DNA of 64,000 nucleotides from Eukaryota sp. TZLM1-RC (lineage: Eukaryota > Metamonada: BaSk clade): NCBI GenBank assembly GCA_040285825.1, contig JAUPSS010000004.1, positions 5,401,658-5,465,657 on the forward strand. Reading direction: 5' to 3'. Made by a program: the position numbers and the translations under genes. The notes below the pieces were generated by a model. That model saw only the letters and a program-made list of their open reading frames with translations. It was not told the DNA's origin and searched no databases. Below are positions 33,521 to 43,234 of the stretch, piece after piece; the stretch's first letter is position 1, and every line of letters begins with the position of its first letter.

Positions 33521-35716
33521 CAGACCTGTTTAAGTGTAAGGTCAATTCTTCGTCTCAACTTTGAACATCTTTTGATAGATGTTGGTTCGAGGATTTTGTC
33601 TCGGAAATTTTGGACAAAATAAAATGTTTATTAATTTTTTGAATTATAATTATGTTTATTACTCAGTCTGCCCATGTTTTATTTTTTTATGGCTGGATGA
33701 AATTGAAGATACACCAAATTTTATAACTGAAAATCCAAGATCAATTATTTCGGATTGTTTGTGGACCTTCTACTTTCAGTAATGTCTATAATGTGATGGG
33801 CATGCGCCTGTTCTCTTTATCAGTTCTTTGAGCAGCCAGTTTGTGACTGTGTTGATGGACAGCTGACCAAGATGACCTCCATTGCTTATCTGGGTAGTTA
33901 TTTGGCCAATGTGTTTGCTGTATGCTTTCCTGAAAACAGTCATTTTTTGACCTATCATCAATTCTGGATCCGGTGTCTTGATTTTGTGGCTATTTCTGAT
34001 CTAAAAACCAGACATCCATTCAACAGTCCTGGCAAAGGTCATGTATATGAGAAGCTCCAGCTTATTTCTACATCATGGCCATTTGTTGTCTTGCTCATGT
34101 CAAGAAAAGGTCATAATTATGCGCTACACGCTAATAAATTTTTACAACTAGTGGATGCAACGTTGAGCCAGCTGCATGGCAACTGCCAGCAGATTCTACA
34201 TGATGGTCTTATGTCTTGGAAACTCAACTTCTTTCGCTGGTATGCAGTCGGTCAGACCTGTTTAAGTGTAAGGTCAATTCTTCATCTCAACTTTGAATAT
34301 CTCTTCATAGATGTTGGTTCGAGGATTTTGTCTCGGAAATTTTGGACAAAATAAAATGTTTATTAATTTTTGGAATTATAATTATGTTTATTACTCAGTC
34401 TGTCCATGTTTGATTTTTTTATGGCTGGATGAAATTGAAGATACACCAAATTTTATAACTGAAAATCCAAGATCAATTATTTCGGATTGTTTGTGGACCT
34501 TCTACTTTCAGTAATGTCTATAAAGTCATGAGCATGTGCCTGTTCTTTTTATCAGTTCTTTGAGCAGCCAGTTTGTGACTATGTTGATGGACAGCTGACC
34601 AAAATGACCTCCATTGCTTATCTTGGTAGTTATTTGGCCAATGTGTTTGCTGTATTCTTTCCTGAAAACAGTCATTTTTTGACCTATCATCAATTCTGGA
34701 TCTATTGTCTTGACTTTGTGGCTATTTCTGATCTAAAAATCAGACATCCATTCAACAGTCCTGGCAAAGGTGATGTATATGAGAAGCTCCAGCTTATTTC
34801 TACATCATGGCCATTTGTTGTCTTGCTCATGTCATGAAAAGGTCATAATTATGCGCTACACGCTAATAAATTTTTACAACAACTAGTGCATGCAACTGCC
34901 AGCAGATCCTACATGATGGTCTTATGTCTTGGTAACTCAACTTCTTTCGCTGGTATGCAGTCAGTCAGACCTGTTTAAGTGTAAGGTCAATTCTTCGTCT
35001 CAAATTTGAACATCTTTTTATAGATGTTGGTTCGAGGATTTTGTCTCAGAATAATTTTGCAGAAATTTTGCACAAAATAAAATGTTTATTAATTTTTTGA
35101 ATTATAATTATGTTTATTACTCAGTCTGTCCATGTTTTATAGTTTTATGGCTGGATGAAATTGAAGATACACCAAATTTTATAACTGAAAATCCAAGATC
35201 AATTATTTCGGATTGTTTGTGGACCTTCTACTTTCAGTAATGTCTATAAAGTCATGGGCACGCGCCTGTTCTCTTTATCAGTTCTTTGAGCAGCCAGTTT
35301 GTGACTATGTTGATGGACAGCTGACCAAGATGACCTCCATTGCTTATCTGGGTAGTTATTTGGCCAATGTGTTTGCTGTAGGCTTTCCTGAAAACAGTCA
35401 TTTTTTGACCTATCATCAATTCTGGATCCAGTGTCTTGACTTTGTGGCTATTTCTGATCTAAAAGTCAGACATCCATTCAACAGTGCTGGCATGGGTCAT
35501 ATGTATGAGAAGCTCCAGCTTATTTCTACATCATGGCCATTTGTTGTCTTGCTCATGTCAAAAAAAAGTTCATAATTATGCGCTACACGCTAATAAATTT
35601 TTACAACAACTAGTGGATGCAACGTTCCGCCAGCTGCATGGCAACTGCCAGCAGATCCTACATGATGTTCTTATGTCTTGGAAACTCAACTTCTTTCGCT
35701 GGTATGCAGTCGGTCA
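33521..35716 (+). repeat. Three-copy tandem repeat, unit about 713-751 bp
   Basis: Units begin CAGACCTGTTTAAGTGTAAG at 33521, 34253 and 34966 and end GGTATGCAGTCGGTCA. Units are nearly identical apart from small indels and substitutions. Each holds the same broken frames: one with DEIEDTPNFITENPRS and one with DYVDGQLTKMTSIAYLGSY followed by GSYLANVFAV and YEKLQLISTSWPFVVLLM, and then NYALHANKFLQ...WKLNFFRWYAVG. The last unit runs directly into the Fanzor-like remnants, so these may be reduplicated N-terminal parts of that gene, but I could not match them to a known family. Confidence 0.88.
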
Positions 35717-36550
35717 TCACTGCCCTGCACCAGCCACTTATGCTGGTTCTGTACTTCACAACAACACGAACTTTCGGAAACCTCTGTTTCCTGGTTCAAC
35801 ACACAACATACATTGACTGCTGGTCTATTTCACTTCTTCGTTGGAGATCTGCAATTGTACAACACTCTTTTTTTTCCCGAAAAGATTTTTTTAATCAAGG
35901 GAATAGTACCTACATCTTTCGTTGCGGATTAACAATCCAAAACCATCTCGAGCAAGCCCTTCCACATACCTTCAGACGACAGAGTCTCACACTATTGCTA
36001 GTTTGAAGCCTGCTGTGTTCCCCTTTTCCACATGGGATCTCAACCATTTTATCTCCAAAAACACATCACAAACAATTACGAAAAACCCCTATTTATTGTT
36101 CGAAACAAAAGCTAATGACTACACCGAGTCTTCTGATGGTGATAGTGTCCATGTAACTTTCAAACCCCACACAAAAGCAACAAGGGTGAGATTATCTGGA
36201 GAAGCCTTCACTAATAAGTCAAATATTTATGTATTACTTTATTGATTTAAAGATGAATATATGTATATTAATACCAGAGGAGAACTTGATTACTATGAAA
36301 CCACTCGGAATAGAAAACATACCCTGCAAGCCAAGGTTGAACAGCCGAGACCTCGCCAGAAACCAAAAGCTACTGAGTGGCAGGCACCTGATGATGAGAA
36401 GGAAACGGTGTTCTGGGCCATCAACCACTCAAATCTATGTGGTTCCAGTATTGGAACATGTTCAGGGCCGACCGTATCCAATATCTTCTTGGCACCAAAG
36501 CAACGAAAAATCAATCACTCCGCTTTACTGACCCACTCATCAATAGATAT
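35717..36550 (+). other. Unassigned broken frames between the tandem repeat and the Fanzor remnant
   Basis: Overlapping short plus-strand frames (for example one with FFVGDLQLYNTLFFPEK at 35678-35932 and one with FPFSTWDLNHF at 35922-36245). They look like a frameshifted protein continuing from the repeat units into the Fanzor-like C-terminus, but no motif identifies them. Confidence 0.4.
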
Positions 36551-37103
36551 TTGAGACGTGCAGAAATTGAACCATAATCTGCTTGAAATATCAACTATCG
36601 GTGACTATAAGAACGTAAGCCGATCATTGCTAAAACAGCGATTATATCTGAGAGCTCGAAAAGCATTGAGGAGAAACACATTTGATTTCGCTATAAGAAA
36701 ACAGAAAAAATTCAGCTCAATTATCAACAAAGTGAAATAATTTGCAAACGGTCGGAAAGTAAAGGTGTGGTTTAACAATGGAGGTGGTGGTACATCAAGT
36801 CAAAAAGTGAAAACTCCACGTAAGGCGTTTCTCAAGTTGTTACAATGTTCATTGGCTAATGTGAAGATTAGAGTAAATACATGACATCTGCAAAGGTGAA
36901 CAGGCTGCATGATGCTACACCAAAAGATCTATAGAGAAGTTGATAGTGAAGTTAAAGTTCACAACGCCTATTTTAGTTGTGCGGAATGTAATCAAGTATG
37001 GTCTAGGGACGTTTCTGCATCACTAAATCAGCTAGAAATTGCAATTAGTGAGCACTACTATGGAACAAGACCAGAAGCGTGCCAGAGACCACAAAAAAAC
37101 TAG
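36550..37103 (+). pseudogene. Fanzor-like (TnpB-related) nuclease, C-terminal remnant 1
   Basis: Broken frames in family order: SRSLLKQRLYLRARKALRR and KKFSSIINK (36600-36740), KVKVWFNNGGGGTSS with a following TPRKAFLKLL (the NG.G pattern after RuvC-I), an MTSAKVNRLHDAT stretch in the place of the usual E(Y/F)xTSKxCxxCH, and then FSCAECNQVWSRDVSASLN, the second zinc pair and the RuvC-III aspartate. The region ends with a TRPEACQRP tail. Stops and degenerate zinc ligands show it is dead. Confidence 0.62.
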
Positions 37104-37446
37104 CTTCAAAGCTACGTATTGTTCTAGAGGAGAAATGGGCTCACTGAGATTGGTGGCCAATTATTCGAGGATTTTCGACCGTCTTTGGACGATCTCACCA
37201 AGGATGAAAGTTCTTGGAATAAGTTGGATGCTTGAAGAAAGTATGCATTTCAAACATTCCTGGGTACGACAACTAATCTCATTTATCGTGACACTGTACT
37301 TCAACAACTGTACTTCTATTCGTCACGGGCCTACCATGTGTAAATCGTGCAAAAGTTTGTCGAATAGAGATCGAAATGCATCGCTGAATATGTTGGCAGT
37401 GATGAAGGCACATGTAAATGGTGGAGACAGACCGGAATACCTGTAG
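37104..37446 (+). pseudogene. Fanzor-like nuclease, C-terminal remnant 2 (tandem)
   Basis: A second, separate C-terminus: MCKSCKSLSNRDRNASLNML gives the CxxC pair and the RuvC-III motif NRDRNASLN, followed by GGDRPEYL, the usual C-terminal pattern. The part before it is frameshifted and the first zinc pair is not seen. Two C-termini in tandem imply duplication or insertion of one copy into another. Confidence 0.62.
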
Positions 37447-37571
37447 AGAGTCAAGGTTGACAAAGGTTCAAAGAAAAATGTATCAAGGAGATCCATTTCT
37501 CAAAAACTCAGTCCCACTACATCGGTGTAAAAAGGACACTTATTTCATTGTTATAGACAACATCTGTTTCA

Positions 37572-38762
37572 ATGACTTTTGATTTCCACAATCCTACAAA
37601 GTACGTTCTCGGGAACAAGGTAGGTACTATTGGTGAAGAAATCTCCTCTCGTGGTTTCCAGAAAGCGCTTATTCATTTCGGTTCTGGTTCTATCTTCAAA
37701 AACGGCTGTTATGATACAGTTGTCGAATCGTTAAACAAACATTCTGTTGAATTTGTGGAAGTAGGGGGTGTTCAGCCAAATCCAGAAATCTCTCTTGTCC
37801 GAAAGACTATCAAGAAATATCACGAGCAAGGCTGTGATTGTGTTTTGGCTGTTGGTTGAGGCAGTGTTGTGGACTCTGCTAAAGCCGTCTGCGCTGGAAT
37901 CGAATATGATAAAGATCCTTGGACTCTTTTTGAAAAACAGACCAAGTTGGTCACTGCTGCTCCTTTGTTTGTTGTTCTTACTCTTTCAGCCACTGGTAGT
38001 GAAATGAACTGCAATGCCGTTGTGTCAAACTCCGAAACATGTCAGAAGTATCACATCGGTGGACCTTGTCTCTTCCCAATTGTTTCTATTGTCGATCCCA
38101 GCTACCAAGCAACTTTGCCTTGGTATCAAACTGTCAATGGAGCAATTGACGTATTTGCTCATTTATGGGAAGCATATGCTATGTTTGTTCCTTGTAATAA
38201 GCCGATCACGGCAATAAGATATGTCGAAAGTCTCATGCTTGCTACTCTTGATGCTTTAGAAGCTCTTCATCTACAACCAGAAGCCTATCAACCAAGAGCT
38301 GATCTCTGTTGGGCTGCAACTCTTGCCCTCAATTTCTCTACCACAGCCCCTCTCAATGGTGGAGACTGGTTCACCCACATGCTTGAACATGCTGTCTCTG
38401 CTGTCAACACTTCAGTAAGCCATGGTGCTGGTTTGGGAGTAATTATTCCTGCCTATTGGAAATTTTTGGTGAAACATCGACCCGAGCAGATTGTCACATT
38501 ACAACGTCTTGCTAAGAATGTCTTTAATGTTGAAACCATTGATGAAATGTGTTCTGCATTCAAGGGTTTGTTAAGAAGGTATGGACATCCAACAACCTTA
38601 TCCGAACCAATTTCTGCTCTTGGTGACACTGGTTTATTTAATTCTGTTGATGCCTCTGTGAAAAGGCAAATTGTTGATGTTTATCATGGAAGGACTGGTT
38701 TTTACGGTTTTTTCAAAGTTACTCACGATGAGGCTGTTGAAATTGTAGATTCTATTTGCTAA
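37572..38762 (+). CDS. Iron-containing alcohol dehydrogenase (YqhD/BDH type) with one in-frame TGA
   Basis: A 396-residue frame from ATG to TAA, broken only by TGA at 37857-37859. The frame reads FHNPTKYVLGNKVG, GVQPNPEISLVRK, CVLAVG-stop-GSVVDSAKAV, LTLSATGSEMN, DVFAHLWEAY, WFTHMLEHAVSAV and SHGAGLGVIIPAYW. The stop replaces the middle glycine of the nucleotide-binding GGGS motif; GGA to TGA is one base. The metal ligands of the family (D and H in DVFAH, H in HMLEH, H in SHGAG) are kept. The enzyme reduces aldehydes to alcohols with NAD(P)H, useful in anaerobic fermentation. It resembles bacterial enzymes, which suggests lateral transfer. A recent pseudogene, a sequencing error or readthrough are all possible. 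Confidence 0.88.
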
Positions 38763-39587
38763 TTTCGCATTTTTGTACATAAATTATAAAATTTCATAGG
38801 GTAAGCTTCTAAGGTTACATTTTCAAAGAACATGGGTACCACTTTGTTCAATCTTCATTTACTTGGAGAAAGGGGTAATTGTAGGTAAGGCAAGTTAATA
38901 CTTGAGGAATAATCAACAATGGTTGCAACTGGACTTACCAATATGTTCAGAATGTCTAAATTCACAACTTATTACACGACTTCACTTTTTACACAACCCC
39001 ATAATACGACATAATTTTATCGTATGACGATTTTTCTGTTACCTTCTGTTGCACAAAAACTAAGCTCTTGTATGACGTCAACAATAGCAACATGATTTAA
39101 TCCTCAAACCTTCAAATTACCTTAGCCTACCATTATGAGTTTTACAAAAAACATCTCTTTCTAGTCCTGTCTACTTACACTCAACGGAGGGTCTTCATTT
39201 ATAACACTGATCAATCGTCCAAATAAGGTAGACAAAAGAATCAGAACTAGAAGATGACATAGAGAGAACAAAGCCGTGTTGGAAAGCCCAAAGCTTGACA
39301 GTTTGGACAAGATCTTGTTTAGAAGAAAAAGAATAAAGATGGGGTTGGTTGTTATAGTCTCAAGGTTGCTTTTTGTTGTTACAAAAGTTGTCGTGTTTGA
39401 GTATTGTCTAAAAAGTGAAGTTGTGCAATAAGTTGTGGATTTAAACATTCTCAATATGTATTTTAATTTCCACATTTTTCGTTTCCATTGTCACCTAACA
39501 ACGCAGAATGGGGGAATCCTATTCAAAAAAAGAAGTGTAAATTGAATTTGAAAACAATACATCGTGTAAATTAGAAAAATATATAGG
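38763..39587. other. Intergenic DNA with one possible small membrane protein gene
   Basis: AT-rich. The only frame worth noting is 39161-39475 on the minus strand, listed separately. The pair ATACGACATAA/TTATCGTATGA near 39003-39027 forms a weak inverted repeat. Confidence 0.4.
39161..39475 (-). CDS. Possible small membrane protein, hypothetical
   Basis: A 104-residue frame from ATG. It has a serine/threonine-rich first half and two hydrophobic stretches (PIFILFLLNKIL and LFSLCHLLVLILLSTLFG) that could span a membrane. No family is recognised. With no homologue in view it may be a chance frame. Confidence 0.25.
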   Translation of the reverse strand: MWKLKYILRMFKSTTYCTTSLFRQYSNTTTFVTTKSNLETITTNPIFILFLLNKILSKLSSFGLSNTALFSLCHLLVLILLSTLFGRLISVINEDPPLSVSRQD

Positions 39588-41350
39588 TTTTGTTTTGTTT
39601 GGCCATTCATCCTATTTTATTGCAAATTCAAGAGATGTTTCCTTCGCTAAAAATGATTGCATATATGGAAGATATTGTGCTTATTGGTGATTTAAATATT
39701 GTGAAACAAGCAACTGTATGATTTAAAGAACTATTTACCAAAATTGGTATCCGACCTAATTTACTTAAATGTGTTTTGTTATCGAATTCTCCAGTTTCCA
39801 CAATAGTTGATGGTATTGAAATTCAAGCCAAATTATATTCATTTGATGCTATTCGTCAATTGGGTTCGTTTTTAGGAAATAATGATGAAATTACCAAAAA
39901 ATTGTTTGAAAAGTTGAACTCAATTTCTGAAAAAATTGACCGAATGATGAATTTAGATATACAAAAACACATCAAATTTACCATTATAAGACTGTGTTTT
40001 AGTTCCAATTTTAATCATATATTTCGATCTACAAATCCTCTTGTCACTAGACCTTTGGCTCAGAAGTTTAATTAATTACGTGCAAAAGTTCTGTCTCAAT
40101 TACTGGGATGTAAACTGTTCCAAATTCCAGACCATGCTTACCTTAGTCCACATTATGGCGGTTTAGGGTGGACGAAAGCTTCTATTCTTACCTCGTGTGC
40201 TTTTGTTGGTGGATGCAGAAACGCAATCTTTGAGTTTTCCGAAAGGTTTGCAGATTGGGAAGATTTATTGATGGCAACGCAAAGTTCCATTGTTTTGCAT
40301 TAAATGAAGAATTTCAAAAATTAATGCAGAAAAATGGAGTCGATGCTTTCCCCAATCATTCAATGGCAATATTCCAGAAAAGAATGTTTTAAATTTGAAG
40401 TATACTCTTCGAACATTACAGAAACGACTGACTGGAATGTATGAAAATGATCCTTATAATAATATATGCAGCTCGGCTGTTTTAAATCAAGATCTTCACT
40501 CATTGTTATTGGAAAAGGGTGTTTGTGAAAGCAAGTCATCAGATTCTTCACTTTTTGTAACCATTGTACCACGAAGATTTGGATTGTGTGCCACTAATGA
40601 AGCATTTGTAACAAAAATGAGATTATGTTTGAATATTCCCGTTAATAAATTATTATCAAAAGAAAAATGCATTTGTTCGAATTCACCTCAACTCACTTTG
40701 CGTCATGCTCTAAATTGCTCTAAATTGATAACTTATCGTTCTTCATTACATGATGCTGTTAGAGACACTGTTTTCAATATGGCACAAACTGCAAGGATAT
40801 CGTGTATCAAAGAGCCCTTGCTGAAGGAAACACTTTCTCTGAATAATTTTGGTTCTGATGATAGAGGTGATGTATACTGTGATTGGATTGATAATTCTGA
40901 AGCTATTGTTGACTTTGTCTCATGTAATGTTGCAAATGATACTTTGGTTCACAGAAGAAAACTTAATCCGGTGGCTGCTCTGGATTTCAAAGCAAAAGAG
41001 AAACATAGAAAATATGATAAAGATATTGAAGAGGCAAATGTCGATAGAAATACACAGCTGGTTTTTATTGCTTTCCCATTTTCGATAAATGGAAGATTAT
41101 CAGTTGAAGCAGAAACTTTTTTGGATGACTTCCAAAAAATGGTGCAAGAAAAAACAGTGAAAAGATTTGATATTTTTTTATGGCGTTCACGGATTCAATT
41201 TGCCATTATTAATAGATTACCGCGGTTTTTCAATCGAATAAGAGAAGCTTTAGCTAGACAGCAAGCAGATCAAGATTTTGTAGAGGAAAACTTGGTTCAA
41301 TGATAGTCGTCCCATTAGTTATGAGTTAGTTTAATTAAGTGTGCAAATTC
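39588..41350 (+). pseudogene. LINE family B, 5'-truncated copy
   Basis: Starts inside the RT domain (LFCLAIHPILLQIQEMFPSLKMIAYM) and runs to the family 3' end (AAGTGTGCAAATTCAATAAA). The catalytic YMDD box reads YMED, a TGA follows soon after, and frameshifts lie near 40070 and 40305. The last frame (40395-41303) keeps the zinc motif CICSNSPQLTLRHALNC and the endonuclease-like RGDVYCDW and AIVDFVS. 5' truncation is typical of target-primed insertion. No clear target duplication was found. Confidence 0.85.
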
Positions 41351-41554
41351 AATAAAAAAAATGGGTAAAAAATTTAAAAAAAAAATGAGTAATTAGTATG
41401 AACAATTCATAATTTTTCATATTTTTGGAATAAAAAACTAGAAAAAAATAAAAGTGAAATGAATTCCATAGCAATACATTTTGCTGATTGAAAAGCTTTG
41501 GTTTATTTCAAACACAGGAGGCCTTTTGACATTGTTGTCATTGTCTAAGTGACA

Positions 41555-41770
41555 ATGTTTGTTGAAACAAACATGGCAGATGTGTGTAATAAAGCCTTCC
41601 GTACTGATATTCCAAAATCAATTAGAAAGGGCAATCATAATGCCATGGTTTATTTAGGTTATTGTTATTACGATAGCCGTGGTGTTGAACAAGACTATTT
41701 TCAAGCATCAAAAACTCCAATAGTGAACTGGCTGTTCGAAACAATATTACAACATCAAAAATCTTATTGA
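41555..41770 (+). pseudogene. Sel1-like repeat fragment
   Basis: A short frame containing NAMVYLGYCYYDSRGVEQDY, which matches the Sel1/TPR-like repeat consensus (A...LG.CY..G.GV.QDY.KA). Real Sel1 proteins have many repeats, so this is a fragment or a single surviving exon. Confidence 0.5.
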
Positions 41771-41918
41771 AAACGAATAAACTGGTCAAAACCAATTGGA
41801 GAGTTTGAAAAGAAATATTTAAGAGTAACTACTTAAAAGGTCAACAACTGGAAGTTGAATTATAAAACTAATCACAAAAATCAATTGAAAACACAAAGTC
41901 AAACGCATTTATGGATAT

Positions 41919-42722
41919 TCACAACAAAGTGCATTCACCAGAACCTCCTTTCTTGGAATCCAGCTGATCTAGTTCAGGAACGATTGGCCCACACAAGATT
42001 TTGACTATATAGTCACCATAAGAAAAAGGGAAAGAATGACCTTGTGCCTCCCTAATTTCCTGTCTCTCTGACACGTAATCGTCTATAACATCTAGATTGG
42101 GAATACTGTCATCCCAGTCGTTTAGATAGCTCATAGTGGACTGGTCATCAGTACATGCTACAATAGAAACAAAAACATTATCAGGTTTAGTTTGCAAGGC
42201 TCTCTTGAACGGTCTTATATCTGGATAGCCTTGTTCGTTGGAGGGCTGTCCGTCAGTGATTATGATAACTAACAGTTTTTTACAAGCCTCGGGTCCACCG
42301 ATAACATGTTGTTTATCTGCAATAACTTGGTTGAAGACTCTAGTTAGAGGAGTAACGCCAGCTGGCCTTCTTTGAAAGAGGGAATTCACATGGGCTGGAC
42401 AATTCACATTGTGCATTCCTGGTGAATTTAGAAAATAGATGTCTATACCATCAGAGTCCAACGCTGTAGCAAGTTGAGAAATAACAGAGACTTGACTTTT
42501 GAGTTCATCCCACCTTGTCATGGAAGGAGCGCTACTGTGTATAGGTACTTGTGGAGTATTCATACTGCCACTGTCATCTCCTATAATAACTATGTCAAAT
42601 GCTTCTAGTCTACGAAGGTACATTGCCATTTGTTCCGATATTTCAAAGTTGCGTACAATTTGTAGAAAGCGCTCATGCTTTGTTGGAGTGATTGGTGGGG
42701 CATTGGGTTCATGCTGGTACAT
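41919..42722 (-). CDS. von Willebrand factor A domain protein with C-terminal CTLL box
   Basis: A 267-residue protein. The first ATG is at 42722. The domain begins FDIVIIGDDSGSMNTP, a complete DxSxS MIDAS motif, followed by ELKSQVSVISQLATALD, GVTPLTRVFNQV (the MIDAS threonine region) and KKLLVIIITDGQPSNEQG (the second aspartate, TDG). Similar single-domain proteins occur in many protists with no fixed role; metal-dependent protein binding is the likely activity. The chain ends GECTLL, which has the form of a CaaX prenylation box with a final leucine, favouring geranylgeranylation, so it may sit on a membrane. No signal peptide is seen. Confidence 0.85.
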   Translation of the reverse strand: MYQHEPNAPPITPTKHERFLQIVRNFEISEQMAMYLRRLEAFDIVIIGDDSGSMNTPQVPIHSSAPSMTRWDELKSQVSVISQLATALDSDGIDIYFLNSPGMHNVNCPAHVNSLFQRRPAGVTPLTRVFNQVIADKQHVIGGPEACKKLLVIIITDGQPSNEQGYPDIRPFKRALQTKPDNVFVSIVACTDDQSTMSYLNDWDDSIPNLDVIDDYVSERQEIREAQGHSFPFSYGDYIVKILCGPIVPELDQLDSKKGGSGECTLL

Positions 42723-42796
42723 CACAAGTGTTTGATTGAATCAGAAATATATGGAGTCATTTTTGATTTGTTTCTTCATTTTTTCAATAACGATTA

Positions 42797-42940
42797 TCTG
42801 TTAGAAAACTTATACATCAACATCTAAACCATCCATCTCTCCCAAAACAAAATCACTAGATCCAATTCTCTCATAGTAAGATCCAAGAGAAAGCAAAGTA
42901 TGAGAAACCAACTTCATCATCCCATTAAAAATAATAATCC
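42797..42940 (-). mobile_element. Short LINE family A 3' end
   Basis: About 140 bp matching the 3' end of the family A copy at 13500-13640 and the one at 49563, for example ATCCATCTCTCCCAAAACAA and AGTAAGATCCAAGAGAAAGC. An extreme 5' truncation, next to a Fanzor fragment. Confidence 0.8.
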
Positions 42941-42944
42941 CCCT

Positions 42945-43110
42945 CTGTGTCACGTGTATGGTCATGTGCAATTAACTCTCTACTGAGACCTACTGCAGTG
43001 AAACAAATTCGGGCCTACCTTGCTTTGGTCACCGAGATTTGTCATGAAGCTTCTGTAGTGCTTCAATCTTTTTTTTTGAATTTTTCTTCGACAGTTTCAT
43101 CAATTTATTA
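42945..43110 (+). pseudogene. Fanzor-family N-terminal fragment
   Basis: The plus strand encodes LCHVYGH, then a frameshift, then AVKQIRAYLALVTEICHEAS and VVLQSFFLNF. These match the N-terminal part of the gene at 46813-48796 (LCHVYSR, AVQQIRTDLPVVTEICHEAS, LLLQSFLLNF). No RuvC part is present here. Confidence 0.7.
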
Positions 43111-43221
43111 TTATTAATTATTAATTCATTGTATATTCATTAAATCAATGATAAATTGAACATTGAAAAGAGCAGTGGTTCACAACATAAATGCCCGAAT
43201 GGTCTTGTTTTTTGATTTTTA

Positions 43222-43234
43222 TTTATTAGGTTTT
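43222..43234. repeat. LINE target-site duplication, copy 1
   Basis: TTTATTAGGTTTT, repeated at 45107-45119 on the other side of the LINE. Confidence 0.7.

Noticed and set aside
33776-33961. Minus-strand frame in the tandem repeat
   Set aside because: Antisense to the repeat's own decayed frames; no independent support.
37857-37859. Alternative genetic code with TGA as a sense codon
   Set aside because: TGA is the natural stop of the sulfoxide reductase and CIAO1 genes in the same window, and long genes such as dynein contain no in-frame TGA.
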